DNA from: Candidatus Gastranaerophilales bacterium
GTDB taxonomy: Bacteria > Cyanobacteriota > Vampirovibrionia > Gastranaerophilales > Gastranaerophilaceae
Assembly (NCBI GenBank): GCA_910586855.1
Contig: CAJUJH010000001.1
Coordinates: 943,075-1,007,074 of the forward strand
Direction: 5' to 3'
DNA: 64,000 bases
Shown: positions 55,149-63,105 of the stretch, piece by piece
How the letters are laid out: each line of letters begins with the position of its first letter
Position numbering within the stretch: the stretch's first letter is position 1
Notes under the pieces: generated by a model
Told to the model about the DNA's origin: nothing
The model's database searches: none
The model's input: only the letters and a program-made list of their open reading frames with translations
Made by a program: the position numbers and the translations under genes

Positions 55149-55985
55149 CTAAAGCAGCATTAAGCACTCTCTTATAAGTTTGCAGGCAAGTGCTGTAGAA
55201 TTTTTACTTGTATCAATATCCGGTGCTAATTCAACAATATCCATTCCAATGATATTGAAATTTTTTAAATATTTGAGCCATCCTATAAGTTCCATATAGG
55301 TTAAACCGCCAGCTTCAGGAGTTCCTACACCGCTCATAACAGAAGGGTCTAAAACATCAAGGTCAATTGTTATAAATATATTTTTATCCTTAAATTTATC
55401 TAATTCGTTATGGGTAAATTTTTGGGTAGAATATTTTTTCATTATGTCAAATTCTTCTTTTTCACCTGAACGTATTCCAATTTGAGCTATATTGTCAAAT
55501 CCTATAAGTTTGCCTATTTGTTTCATAACGCCTGAATGGGTGAGGTTTTCCCCTAAATATTCCTCTCTTAAATCTGTATGAGCATCAAATTGGATAACTG
55601 CAGCATTATCATAATATTTTTTTACAGCCTGAATTTCAGCCAGAGTTACAAGGTGTTCCCCGCCTATTCCTAAGATTTTTTTACCGTTTTTATATATTGT
55701 GTCGGTATTTTCTTGTATGATATCAAGAACCTTTTGTGCATTTCCGAATGGAAATTCTAAATCTCCTGCATCATAGAATTTGCAATCTTCTAAATCTTTA
55801 TCAAAAATCGGAGAGTATGTTTCAATTCCAATACTTTCAAGTCTGATTTGCTGTGGTGCAAACCTTGTACCTGGGCGGTTTGTGGTTGTACCATCATAAG
55901 GCATGCCCATCATGACAATTTTTGAAGTACTAAAATCTTTATTTGCACCTATAAAATCCTTGCTTAGAAATGGTCCTTTTAACAT
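55149..55985 (-). CDS. speB: Agmatinase (arginase superfamily)
   Basis: 278 residues from the ATG at 55985, chosen because AAAGGAG lies 7 nt upstream. Ureohydrolase motifs with the Mn-binding residues: GGEHLVTLAE, QFDAHTDLREEY and TIDLDVLDPSV, plus IGMDIVELAPDID. Converts agmatine to putrescine plus urea. Specificity over arginase or guanidinobutyrase is inferred from overall similarity. No speA is present here. Confidence 0.88.
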   Translation of the reverse strand: MLKGPFLSKDFIGANKDFSTSKIVMMGMPYDGTTTNRPGTRFAPQQIRLESIGIETYSPIFDKDLEDCKFYDAGDLEFPFGNAQKVLDIIQENTDTIYKNGKKILGIGGEHLVTLAEIQAVKKYYDNAAVIQFDAHTDLREEYLGENLTHSGVMKQIGKLIGFDNIAQIGIRSGEKEEFDIMKKYSTQKFTHNELDKFKDKNIFITIDLDVLDPSVMSGVGTPEAGGLTYMELIGWLKYLKNFNIIGMDIVELAPDIDTSKNSTALACKLIRECLMLL

Positions 55986-56076
55986 ATCTTTCTCCTTTAA
56001 CCTCATATTATCATAAATTTTTTTTACTTTTATTAAGAAATGTTAATCTTGCAAAGCCTTATTATATTTGAATATT

Positions 56077-56098
56077 TTAAAAAGTATATACTTTTTAA
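56077..56098. promoter_or_regulatory. Perfect 22-bp palindrome over the -35 position
   Basis: TTAAAAAGTAT followed by its exact complement ATACTTTTTAA. A TATAAT lies at 56107-56112, so the palindrome covers the expected -35 region of the promoter for the gene at 56165. Typical place for a dimeric repressor or class-II activator. Confidence 0.6.
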
Positions 56099-56164
56099 GC
56101 AATTTTTATAATCTAAAAAACTTTATTATTGTACGAGGATAATAAAAAAATATTAGGAGAGAAA

Positions 56165-57535
56165 ATGTCATCCAATCTTGTATTATGGGACCCCTATAAG
56201 GCTGGTCAGGTTGGTAATTTAAAAGGACAAATGACCGGATATGTTGCAGGACTTTATAGTGTGCCGGGTATGGCAAATATTGCTGCCGCACCTACTGAAG
56301 TACTCAATCAAAATGGCTATAATATTTATCAAAATACTAATACTGGTTATTATGAACTTCAACATGATAACTATCCTACAAATGATAGTATATGGACAAG
56401 CCAATCTTTGGGTGTAACTCTTGATTGCACGGGTGATACTCTGGTTTTAAAAGGCATGAATGAAGCAGAAGAGGGTCAAGGAGGTAATGGCAGCAAGACT
56501 TCTCAAGGTAATGGTGCAGGTGCTGCTCCTTTTAGCTTAGTTACTGCAAGTAATATTGATTATGGTTATTATGGAAATAATGCAAGAAGCTCTTTTGCTG
56601 CAAGCGCATCTAATGCTTTAAACAGATTAAATGCTGCACAAGCTTCTGGTGTAAGTTATGCTTCAACATACGGAATAGATACTGATGAAACCATTGACCC
56701 TGTTACAAAAGCAGTTGTTGATAAAGAAAAAAGCGCTGCAATTGATGAACTAACAATGTCAGAAGCAACAAAATATAAATTTGATAATATTGCAAAGCAA
56801 ATTAATAAGGTGGCTGAAAAACAAAATGAAGCTGTAGCTGAAGCTAAAGACCATAGCGGTGGAGCTGCTCTTGGCTGTGCAGCAGCAGGTGCAGGAATCG
56901 GCTTTTGCGTGGCTGGACCTGTAGGCGCAGCTGTTGGCGGTGTAATAGGTGGTATTGCAGGCTTTTTTGGAGGCAAAGGTGTTAAGGCTTATGATGAATC
57001 AAAAGCGGAAAAAGTAAACAAAGAAGCTGCGAAAGATGCTCAAAAAGTCGGTGAAGAACTTAAGGCATCGTTGGAAGGCTTAAGTGATGAAGAATTAATA
57101 GCTTTCCAAAGATATTATCAGCAACAAACCGGTGTAAAATTAACTGATGTTTTAAAAGGTCTTGAAACTGATGAAGATTCAACTGAAATTGCCCAAGGTG
57201 CAGGCTTTGATAGCGGATATTTAACCGATATGTTTGCTGATATTGATAACGCAAATGATATTTTAAAACCGGATGATACTGATGCGGATGCAGAAGTTGC
57301 AGCAACAAATACGACACAGATTTCATATTCTCAGGCAGCTCAAATTGAAGTATTGCAGCAAAACGCCGGTCTATACAGACAATATTGGCAGGCAGCTCTT
57401 CAAAACGGCGGTTCAATAGATGTAAACGGCAAAACAATGACTGCAGATGAATTATCAAAGATGTATATAGATGCCAATCAACAGCTTGAAGAATATCTTA
57501 ACGGAATAAAATCAAAAACTGATTTTGAAGCATAG
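56165..57535 (+). CDS. Glycine-zipper protein, function unknown
   Basis: 456 residues from the ATG at 56165 (TTAGGAGAG 4-10 nt before it). No signal peptide. Residues ~240-285 are a glycine-zipper hydrophobic hairpin (GGAALGCAAAGAGIGFCVAG, then AAVGGVIGGIAGFFGG), able to span a membrane or oligomerise. It is flanked by Ala/Lys/Glu-rich helices. The C-terminal ~100 residues are Gln/Asn-rich and helical (AAQIEVLQQNAGLYRQYWQA). The lack of a Sec signal with a zipper recalls secreted translocator or pore proteins (inference only). It ends with an intrinsic terminator. Confidence 0.7.
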   Translation: MSSNLVLWDPYKAGQVGNLKGQMTGYVAGLYSVPGMANIAAAPTEVLNQNGYNIYQNTNTGYYELQHDNYPTNDSIWTSQSLGVTLDCTGDTLVLKGMNEAEEGQGGNGSKTSQGNGAGAAPFSLVTASNIDYGYYGNNARSSFAASASNALNRLNAAQASGVSYASTYGIDTDETIDPVTKAVVDKEKSAAIDELTMSEATKYKFDNIAKQINKVAEKQNEAVAEAKDHSGGAALGCAAAGAGIGFCVAGPVGAAVGGVIGGIAGFFGGKGVKAYDESKAEKVNKEAAKDAQKVGEELKASLEGLSDEELIAFQRYYQQQTGVKLTDVLKGLETDEDSTEIAQGAGFDSGYLTDMFADIDNANDILKPDDTDADAEVAATNTTQISYSQAAQIEVLQQNAGLYRQYWQAALQNGGSIDVNGKTMTADELSKMYIDANQQLEEYLNGIKSKTDFEA

Positions 57536-57554
57536 AGGCTGAATAAATTTACAA

Positions 57555-57589
57555 ATGCTCCTTGTAATAAAATACAGGGAGTATTTTTA
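57555..57589 (+). terminator. Intrinsic terminator of the glycine-zipper gene
   Basis: ATGCTCCTTGTA (57555-57566) pairs with TACAGGGAGTAT (57573-57584), 12 pairs with two G-U, followed by TTTTTATT. Confidence 0.75.
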
Positions 57590-57592
57590 TTG

Positions 57593-57598
57593 TATAAT
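57593..57598 (+). promoter_or_regulatory. -10 box of the bifunctional-nuclease-family gene
   Basis: Perfect TATAAT immediately after the upstream terminator; transcription from about 57605 would leave a 25-nt leader with a TTGGAG ribosome site. Confidence 0.5.
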
Positions 57599-57629
57599 AT
57601 TTTTGAAATTGAATTTTTTGGAGTATTTT

Positions 57630-58139
57630 ATGATAGAAATGAGAGTTATGGGTATTGCGCTTGATACAAGAAGCGGCTCTCCTATTGTGGTTTTAAATGA
57701 TTTAGAAAATAGACGTGCCCTTCCTATCTGGATTGGTTCGGCTGAAGCAAGCTCAATTATAAGGAAAATTGAAAATATCCCATCTTCCCGTCCCATGACC
57801 CATGATTTATTTATAAATTTAATTGAAGCAACCGGGTATGATATTGATAGAATTGAAATAAATGATGTTGATGAGCAAACTTATTTTTCAACAATATATC
57901 TTAAAAAAGAAGATGGCAGCCAGATAGAGCTTGATGCAAGACCATCTGATGCTATAGCTATAGCTATAAGGGCTGAGGTTTCAATATTTGTAACATCAAA
58001 TGTGCTTTTAAACGGTGCAGTTTCTGTTGATTCTCAAAAAGATGAGGAAGAAGCTATGGAGTTTAAAAACTTTATAAAAGATATTAAACCTTCTGATTTT
58101 GAAAAATTGATAAATAAAAATTTTGAATCAGACCAATAA
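57630..58139 (+). CDS. Bifunctional nuclease (DUF151/BFN) family protein
   Basis: 169 residues from the ATG at 57630, since the longer reading begins before the promoter. DUF151 pattern: MRVMGIALDTRSGSPIVVLND, LPIWIGSAEASSI, RPMTHDLFINLIEATG, and LDARPSDAIAIAIRAEVSIFV. Relatives show DNase/RNase activity or act as a bacterial envelope factor; the physiological role is unclear. A C-terminal acidic tail (~145-169) follows the domain. Confidence 0.9.
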   Translation: MIEMRVMGIALDTRSGSPIVVLNDLENRRALPIWIGSAEASSIIRKIENIPSSRPMTHDLFINLIEATGYDIDRIEINDVDEQTYFSTIYLKKEDGSQIELDARPSDAIAIAIRAEVSIFVTSNVLLNGAVSVDSQKDEEEAMEFKNFIKDIKPSDFEKLINKNFESDQ

Positions 58140-58268
58140 TATCACTGAGCCAGAATTTAAACTGGTTTTCATCAGTATTTTTAAAGCTAAATTCACTTTG
58201 GCGCATGATTTTTAAATTATTATAAAGCCCTATGGGTTCACAATTTGTTTTATTTAAAAATTTCATAG

Positions 58269-58274
58269 TATAAT
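58269..58274 (+). promoter_or_regulatory. -10 box of the DUF1858 gene
   Basis: Perfect TATAAT 33 bp upstream of the ATG at 58308; an AGAAGG ribosome site follows. Confidence 0.45.
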
Positions 58275-58307
58275 GTTTAATGTTAAATATTAAGAAGGCA
58301 AAGAAAT

Positions 58308-58511
58308 ATGGGAAAAGTAACTAAAGATATGGGAATTATTGATATTGTGCAGCAATATCCAGAAAGCTTAGAAGTATTTGCAAAATATGGCTTAGGCTGC
58401 ATAGGCTGTGCTGCTGCAAGATTTGAAAACTTAGAAGCCGGCGCCAAAGTGCATGGAGTTGACCCGGAAGTTATGGTTGGCGAAATCAACGCACTCATCG
58501 AAGCCAGATAA
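58308..58511 (+). CDS. DUF1858-domain protein
   Basis: 67 residues, a single compact DUF1858 domain: KDMGIIDIVQQYPESLEVFAKYGLGCIGCAAARFE. The C-x2-C pair (GCIGCA) is the family's conserved disulfide or cluster site. It resembles the N-terminal ScdA-type domain linked to iron-sulfur repair and hybrid-cluster proteins. Small stand-alone copies are common in anaerobes; the exact role is unknown. Confidence 0.86.
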   Translation: MGKVTKDMGIIDIVQQYPESLEVFAKYGLGCIGCAAARFENLEAGAKVHGVDPEVMVGEINALIEAR

Positions 58512-58565
58512 GAGGCGCTGTTCTGCTGTGCTGCAACTAAAATCATTATTTTGTATGAAATAATA

Positions 58566-58592
58566 AAAAAGCACTAGACAACAATGCTTTTT
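58566..58592. terminator. Intrinsic terminator after the DUF1858 gene
   Basis: AAAAAGCA (58566-58573) and TGCTTTTT (58585-58592) form a hairpin with A/T tails on both sides, just before tRNA-Leu. Confidence 0.6.
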
Positions 58593-58622
58593 ATAATAAA
58601 ATTAATTTATAGATTAATTTCC

Positions 58623-58708
58623 GCTCCAGTGGTGGAATCGGTAGACACGTTGGACTTAAAATCCAATGAGGGTCAAACCTCGTACCAGTTCAAGTCTGGT
58701 CTGGAGCA
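58623..58708 (+). tRNA. tRNA-Leu (anticodon TAA)
   Basis: 86 nt. Acceptor GCTCCAG pairs with CTGGAGC, discriminator A. Anticodon arm is TTGGA-CTTAAAA-TCCAA, giving TAA. A long class-II variable arm (GAGGGTCAAACCTC) identifies leucine, and the T-arm is ACCAG-TTCAAGT-CTGGT. CCA is not encoded. The integrase gene 74 bp downstream points to this tRNA 3' end as the attachment site. Confidence 0.96.
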
Positions 58709-58716
58709 AGTTTAGA

Positions 58717-58741
58717 GGGTTCGGAAAATGAACCCTTTTTT
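58717..58741 (+). terminator. Terminator after tRNA-Leu
   Basis: GGGTTC (58717-58722) with GAACCC (58730-58735), then six T residues. Confidence 0.7.
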
Positions 58742-58781
58742 CATGGGTAAATTGTGGGTAATTTTTGATTTGAACAAAATA

Positions 58782-59798
58782 CTAGTTATATGAATTAAGA
58801 ATTTGAATTGCTTCAAGTTTTCGCTTTGGTGTGGGGTGCATATATCTTTGCGTTGTAACAATTGAGCTATGAGCCATTATCTCCTGAACAACTCTTAAAT
58901 CAATTCCTTTTTCAACAAGCCTTGTAGCGACTGTATGTCTTAAATCATGGAACCTAAAATTTTTAATTCCTGCTTTTTTGCAAGCATTATTAAAACTTTC
59001 TCTTATATCGACATAAGGGCTGCCTGTATCTGGATTAATGAAAACATATTCTCCCTGTTTTGGTAAGTTTTTCAAACTTTCTTTCAGCTTACCGGAGATT
59101 GGAAGTTTTATAATCTTTTTACCTTTGTTTTCTTGTTTTAAAACCTCGATAAATCCAAACTCTAAATCAATTTGCTCCCATTTGAGATTTAAAATATTGC
59201 CTTTTCTTAACCCTGTTTGTAAAGCCATAGTAACTATAGGTTTTAAATATTCCGGGAGTTCTAAAAACAATCGTATTTCTTCATCTACTGTCAAATATCG
59301 GATTTTATAATTATTTTCGATTAGCATAGAAACACTTTTCATTGGATTTACGCTTATTCTATTATTTTTTATTCCTATGTTAAAAATGGTTTTAAGACAG
59401 GCTAAATATCGATTTATATAAGCATTTTTGTATTTTTGATTAAGCATGTATTTTTTAAAATCTTCAATTTTCTCAGCCTGGATTTTGCTTGAATCAGTTT
59501 CTGCACCAAAATATTTTTTTAGAACTTTAACTTTTGCAACATCATTTTTGTAATCTTTTTTGTTAGTTTCAGAATATTTCAAAAACAATTCGCAAATTGA
59601 ATTAAATGATACTTTATCTTTGTTTTTATCGATAAGTCCATTTTGAATTTGTCTTAATTTAAAGCGCTCAGCATCCTCAAGCTCTTTTGCTTCTTTTTGA
59701 TTTTTTGCGCCATCTAAAAGTTTATGTACTCTTTCGCCTTTTACCATAAACTGGCAATACCATTTGCCGTTTTTAGCCTTGTAGACACTCATCGCCAT
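58782..59798 (-). CDS. int: Tyrosine-type site-specific integrase
   Basis: 338 residues. The N-terminal part (~1-60) looks like an arm-binding domain (YKAKNGKWYCQFMVKGERV); a SAM-like core-binding domain follows. Catalytic residues: Arg in TGLRKGNILNLKW, His-x2-Arg in FHDLRHTVATRLVEKG, His in MAHSSIVTTQRYMH and the Tyr nucleophile (QRYMH). All are intact. Integrates and excises the element at tRNA-Leu. Its start overlaps the excisionase-like gene by 26 nt. Confidence 0.95.
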   Translation of the reverse strand: MAMSVYKAKNGKWYCQFMVKGERVHKLLDGAKNQKEAKELEDAERFKLRQIQNGLIDKNKDKVSFNSICELFLKYSETNKKDYKNDVAKVKVLKKYFGAETDSSKIQAEKIEDFKKYMLNQKYKNAYINRYLACLKTIFNIGIKNNRISVNPMKSVSMLIENNYKIRYLTVDEEIRLFLELPEYLKPIVTMALQTGLRKGNILNLKWEQIDLEFGFIEVLKQENKGKKIIKLPISGKLKESLKNLPKQGEYVFINPDTGSPYVDIRESFNNACKKAGIKNFRFHDLRHTVATRLVEKGIDLRVVQEIMAHSSIVTTQRYMHPTPKRKLEAIQILNSYN

Positions 59799-59961
59799 TA
59801 ACCCATTTCTCTAAACGCTCACACCGAATACGCACCGCATTACCGCATCTGAAAACAAGTTCAGATGGTATTTGCCCTCGGCGTATCCAGGTTCTGACTG
59901 TACTTTCTTTTGTTTTTAAAAAATCCGCAGTTTCTTTTATGGATAATAATTTATTCTGCAT
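59773..59961 (-). CDS. Excisionase-like MerR-type HTH protein
   Basis: 62 residues: a winged helix-turn-helix of the excisionase/MerR type (LLSIKETADFLKTKESTVRT, then WIRRGQIPSELVFRCGN). These small proteins bend att DNA for excision or regulate int. Its gene overlaps int and is the first gene of that transcript. GGAGAAA upstream. Confidence 0.87.
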   Translation of the reverse strand: MQNKLLSIKETADFLKTKESTVRTWIRRGQIPSELVFRCGNAVRIRCERLEKWVNGDECLQG

Positions 59962-60014
59962 TTTATTTCTCCTTTTTCATGTTTCGTCATGAAGTTTTGT
60001 AAAGTGATTAAGCA

Positions 60015-60120
60015 AATAAAAAAGGGTATTTGAGCCACGAACCCTTAAAACGTGTCGGGGCAAGCCAGCATTGCTAACCAAACTACCACACTGAAGGAAT
60101 ACATCCGGTGGAGTGCTTTA
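60015..60120 (-). ncRNA. Structured RNA unit B with terminator (tandem copy)
   Basis: Reads on the minus strand from a TATAATTTT box. Hairpin-rich body (GTGTGG with CCGACAC; AGC-AAT-GCT), then GTTTTAAG, and a terminator AAGGGT...ACCCTTTTTT. It shares GTTTTAAGRGGTT and TGGCNCAAA with unit A. Between the LuxR-type gene and the excisionase gene; no ORF. Could be a leader, attenuator or phage sRNA. Confidence 0.4.
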
Positions 60121-60230
60121 AAATTATAAAAAGAGATTTTGTGCCAGGAAACCTCTTAAAACCTGCTATGGTTACACGTGCTACACATAGCCACTGTTCA
60201 AACAGGCATACGCCACGACAGCGGGCAAGC
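60121..60230 (-). ncRNA. Structured RNA unit A with terminator (tandem copy)
   Basis: Directly follows the stop of the LuxR-type gene on the minus strand. It has GCTATG...CATAGC (6 bp), then GTTTTAAGAGG and a terminator AAGAGGTTT...AAATCTCTTTTT. Same order as unit B, so the two look duplicated. It may simply be the terminator region of the upstream operon. Confidence 0.4.
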
Positions 60231-60428
60231 TTATTTATTATTCAAAAAATAATGTCGTACAAGCTCAACCTTTGAACTTATATGTAGTTTTTGATAAATA
60301 TGCTGCAGATGCTGTTTTATTGTGTACAGCGAAACACAAAAATATTTAGCAGCTTCTTTTGTTGTATTTCCGCCATAGGCAAAAAACTCATATATTTGTT
60401 GCTCGCGTTTACTTAGTTCTGTTTCCAT
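60231..60428 (-). CDS. LuxR-type HTH mini-regulator
   Basis: 65 residues from the ATG at 60428, chosen because AGGAGG lies upstream. The protein is almost only a GerE/LuxR helix-turn-helix (LSKREQQIYEFFAYGGNTTK, then EAAKYFCVSLYTIKQHLQHI). It has no sensory domain. Likely a transcription regulator of the element, possibly of int/xis; the C-terminus is basic. Confidence 0.8.
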   Translation of the reverse strand: METELSKREQQIYEFFAYGGNTTKEAAKYFCVSLYTIKQHLQHIYQKLHISSKVELVRHYFLNNK

Positions 60429-60536
60429 CCTTTTATCTCTCCTCCTGATATTGCTTAATCTTTGGTTGTACAATATATAAATACACAAATTATTATGGTG
60501 GCGCATATTGGAAAAACTATTGAATCACTCATCTTT

Positions 60537-60764
60537 TTAAACCTCCTCTGGTTCTAAAAGTTTTAAAATTACTAATTGAAAATTATCAACTGTTGGGTCT
60601 TTCCAATCTTCTTTGCATTCTTTAAAAATCTTTTTTAAAACACAATCCTTAAAATCTTGACAGGGTCCATGTTCTTTTTTACAATAAACCCCTGCCATAT
60701 TTGGATTAATAGCAGAGGTCACAATTTGCCCAGCAGGGCAGTTTTTGACTATGTATTTATTCAT
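60537..60764 (-). CDS. Small Cys-rich element protein
   Basis: 75 residues with five cysteines (CPAGQ, YCKKEHGPC, CVLKKIF, ECKED), which may bind metal. No known domain. Overlaps the upstream gene by 8 nt, so it is the last of the tight array before the regulator. Function unknown. Confidence 0.6.
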   Translation of the reverse strand: MNKYIVKNCPAGQIVTSAINPNMAGVYCKKEHGPCQDFKDCVLKKIFKECKEDWKDPTVDNFQLVILKLLEPEEV

Positions 60765-61209
60765 CTTTCACCTCGTTGGTTATAGTTAGAATCTTATCTA
60801 TATCCGCATTGACTTCATCAGGGCTATGATAATCTCTGCGGGTTCTTAAATCTGTAGCGATTTTCTCAACCATCTCAAGTGTTTGTTTATAACTGGATAT
60901 TTTTAAATCTTTAGCATTTTCATACAATATAGGCATTTTTTCTTTATTGGTTAATATAATTTGCATACCTGCTAACTTGTCAACAACATCTTTATATTTT
61001 CTCAGCTCCTCATTCTCTGCTTTGAGGGTTTGGAGTTGCTTGTAGTAGCATTCAGGATTTTGTTCACACTTAAAATATGTGTTTTCAGCATCTGTATATT
61101 CATCGGGAAAAGCTAATGCTATATGACAAGAGTAATCGCCACATTCGGGATGAAAAAACCCGCACCCACTTACATCAACCCCGTCAATTATTATTTCTTT
61201 ATCTGTCAT
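60757..61209 (-). CDS. Element protein with cysteines and coiled coil
   Basis: 150 residues. N-terminal ~50 contain six cysteines/His pairs (VSGCGFFHPECGDYSCH, KCEQNPECYYKQ), a likely zinc site. Residues ~55-120 form a coiled coil (LQTLKAENEELRKYKDVVDK). Family not recognised. Typical of phage early genes in gut bacteria by style only. Confidence 0.62.
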   Translation of the reverse strand: MTDKEIIIDGVDVSGCGFFHPECGDYSCHIALAFPDEYTDAENTYFKCEQNPECYYKQLQTLKAENEELRKYKDVVDKLAGMQIILTNKEKMPILYENAKDLKISSYKQTLEMVEKIATDLRTRRDYHSPDEVNADIDKILTITNEVKDE

Positions 61210-61220
61210 TTTGTTAACCC

Positions 61221-61358
61221 TTATTTTTCATTTAAAACAGCTCTTAACACTTGTATTTCAACTAGAAATAATCTTTTGGTATCATCTGAATACAAAGGAT
61301 TTAAAAGCATTTTTTCTAAATTGCGTATATGCTCTCTTATTTCTTGTTCCGATTTCAT
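61221..61358 (-). CDS. 45-residue element protein
   Basis: ATG at 61358, TAA at 61221-61223. Its ATG overlaps the preceding stop as TGATG and GGTGGAG lies just before it, so translation is coupled. The peptide is amphipathic and helical (EQEIREHIRNLEKMLLN, then LFLVEIQVLRAVL). No domain recognised. Confidence 0.6.
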   Translation of the reverse strand: MKSEQEIREHIRNLEKMLLNPLYSDDTKRLFLVEIQVLRAVLNEK

Positions 61359-61738
61359 CACTCCACCCCCATAATCTCGCGGACTGTGTCTTTTACTGAT
61401 GCTTCTTCGGGTTTTGCTAAAGCTTTTGAAACAATCAAAGCATCTAAAACACTATCTTTAAGCTCATCTACGCTAACGATATTTTTATCAAAATTAACTA
61501 TTTGGTTAGCCAAAACGGTCAGCTCCAATAACTGTCTGTCGGTGATTTCGGGGTAGATTTTATGAACAATCTTACTATGCTTACAGTTTTCACACTTAAG
61601 TGTTTCATCATCAGTGGCAGGGCAAACATCTATACCAATTTCAAGACCCTTTTTGATGTTGATAAAGCTACAATCAGTCAGCTCTAAGGGTTCAATATCA
61701 AACGCCTTATAAAATTCAAGTTCAGTTTGTGTGGGCAT
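61358..61738 (-). CDS. Element hypothetical protein, 126 residues
   Basis: Contains a four-cysteine stretch (VCPATDDETLKCENCKHS) that may bind zinc, then an amphipathic helical region (ITDRQLLELTVLANQIVNF). No known family. Overlaps both neighbours by 1-3 nt in the tight operon. Confidence 0.6.
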   Translation of the reverse strand: MPTQTELEFYKAFDIEPLELTDCSFINIKKGLEIGIDVCPATDDETLKCENCKHSKIVHKIYPEITDRQLLELTVLANQIVNFDKNIVSVDELKDSVLDALIVSKALAKPEEASVKDTVREIMGVE

Positions 61739-61929
61739 TATCTAAGCTCCTCAATCAATTTTTGTAGTTCTCGTTGTACATTCTCTAAATAGGCTACCCA
61801 TATTTCAGGTGGGAATTTTTCTTTTTGATACTTTAAGAGAAATTTAAGCGCCGTTATATTTCCGCTAAGCAAAAACATTTCGGGTTTTATAAATTTCTCT
61901 AGTTTTTCTCGTTGTTCTTGTTCTGTCAT
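61738..61929 (-). CDS. Element hypothetical protein, 63 residues
   Basis: Short helical, charged protein (EQREKLEKFIKPEMFLLSG...NVQRELQKLIEELR). ATG overlaps the upstream stop (4 nt) and its stop overlaps the next ATG. Function unknown. Confidence 0.55.
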   Translation of the reverse strand: MTEQEQREKLEKFIKPEMFLLSGNITALKFLLKYQKEKFPPEIWVAYLENVQRELQKLIEELR

Positions 61930-62267
61930 CCTTCCAATATCTCCTTAATCTGTTGTTTTTGGGCTGCGGTTAAGTCTGAATACAAAGTGGTTATTAATTT
62001 AGCAAAAGCAAAAATTAAATCTTTATCGCATCCTACATATTCGTCAATTATAAAAACCCATCTTTTTTCTGCATCAAAGAATAATGTAAAATCGGGTCTT
62101 TTTGCTACAAAGTTAAAGATTTCAAGCTGCTTTTCGGGGGTAAAGGGCGGATATTCTACAACATCTTTTTCGTATTCTTTTTTGTTATATCCACATTCAA
62201 ACGTGTAGCTCGCAACTACTTTTGACTCAACCCCAAACTTTTCCATCATTTCTTCAATCGGGTTCAT
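61926..62267 (-). CDS. Element hypothetical protein, 113 residues
   Basis: Soluble alpha/beta-looking protein (VVEYPPFTPEKQLEIFNFVA, WVFIIDEYVGCDKDLIF). No motif recognised. Overlaps upstream and downstream genes by 4 nt each. Confidence 0.58.
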   Translation of the reverse strand: MNPIEEMMEKFGVESKVVASYTFECGYNKKEYEKDVVEYPPFTPEKQLEIFNFVAKRPDFTLFFDAEKRWVFIIDEYVGCDKDLIFAFAKLITTLYSDLTAAQKQQIKEILEG

Positions 62268-62752
62268 TGTTGCTCCTTTAATTTTTCAAATTTTCTAATC
62301 ATTGCGCAAATCAAACTCCAAGTAGGAGTGGTCTTTTCATAGTATGGGCTTGGAACAGCAATATGGAATTGATAACCATTATATGGTGCATATTTGGCTT
62401 TTTGTAATTGGATTAATCCCGCCCATAAAGGCACTTCTTCACGCTTTATTAAATCCTCAAGGCAAATATAGTAAAATTCATTGCAATATTGTCTTGCACC
62501 TCTTTGTTTGAACGGGTCTTTTATGTCCTTCAAAAAATCTTGTCTACTTGCCTTGATTTCGTACCCTGTAACAACATTGCCTGCATTGCTGTCTATCACA
62601 AAGTAATCCACTCGCCTTTGAGAATTATTGCTATATCCGCTTCCTAATCTTAATTCGGGAAACTTAACAAAACGTCTTTGTCTGCTTCCGTGATTGTAAT
62701 AGGCATTAAGTGTATTAAGTATTATTTGTGTTTTTTCTTTATCTGAACTCAT
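62264..62752 (-). CDS. PD-(D/E)XK nuclease-like protein (MmcB-like)
   Basis: 162 residues from the ATG at 62752, preceded by GGGGGTAGGG. The pattern LRLGSGYSNNSQRRVDYFVI then GYEIKASRQDFLKDIKDPFKQ has the Asp...E-x-K triad of restriction-like nucleases. The tail YCNEFYYICLEDLIKREEVP and WAGLIQL matches phage-borne members of this group. Probably a DNA repair or recombination nuclease of the element; activity not proven. Confidence 0.72.
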   Translation of the reverse strand: MSSDKEKTQIILNTLNAYYNHGSRQRRFVKFPELRLGSGYSNNSQRRVDYFVIDSNAGNVVTGYEIKASRQDFLKDIKDPFKQRGARQYCNEFYYICLEDLIKREEVPLWAGLIQLQKAKYAPYNGYQFHIAVPSPYYEKTTPTWSLICAMIRKFEKLKEQQ

Positions 62753-62754
62753 CC

Positions 62755-63105
62755 CTACCCCCATACCCAGCCATCATAGTCGCGGATGGCTTTTATAAAA
62801 TCTTTTTCATTTGATTTAAAGTTAATAAGCTCACCTAAGATATTTTCTAATGTATCCTGAACAAAACCATTTCTTTTAGGATAGCTAAACGTATCCATAC
62901 GAAAAGATGAATATTGAAATTCCAACTCCAACAGCTTCACAAAATTTTCAGGGTTTTCAAAGTCGGGGTAAACCTCTTTATAACAGTCAAAACAACCACA
63001 TTCTTCCATTATCAAACCACATTCATGACACTGTTTTTCTACTTTTTTAGGTTTAATTCCGCACAATTCACATATCTGTTGTGATAATGTTTTTTCTTTA
63101 GTCAT
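62755..63105 (-). CDS. Element protein with N-terminal zinc-ribbon cysteines
   Basis: 116 residues from the ATG at 63105, which overlaps the MazG-like stop by 8 nt. N-terminal C-x2-C pairs (ICELCGIKPKKVEKQCHECG, MEECGCFDC) suggest one or two zinc sites. The acidic C-terminal ~70 residues are unrecognised. Function unknown. Confidence 0.6.
   Translation of the reverse strand: MTKEKTLSQQICELCGIKPKKVEKQCHECGLIMEECGCFDCYKEVYPDFENPENFVKLLELEFQYSSFRMDTFSYPKRNGFVQDTLENILGELINFKSNEKDFIKAIRDYDGWVWG

Noticed and set aside
60015..60120. A tRNA gene on the minus strand (D-arm-like GGTTAG and GGGTTCG segments)
   Set aside because: No acceptor stem can be formed and the T-arm-like part is a terminator hairpin with a 13-nt loop, not a 7-nt T-loop.
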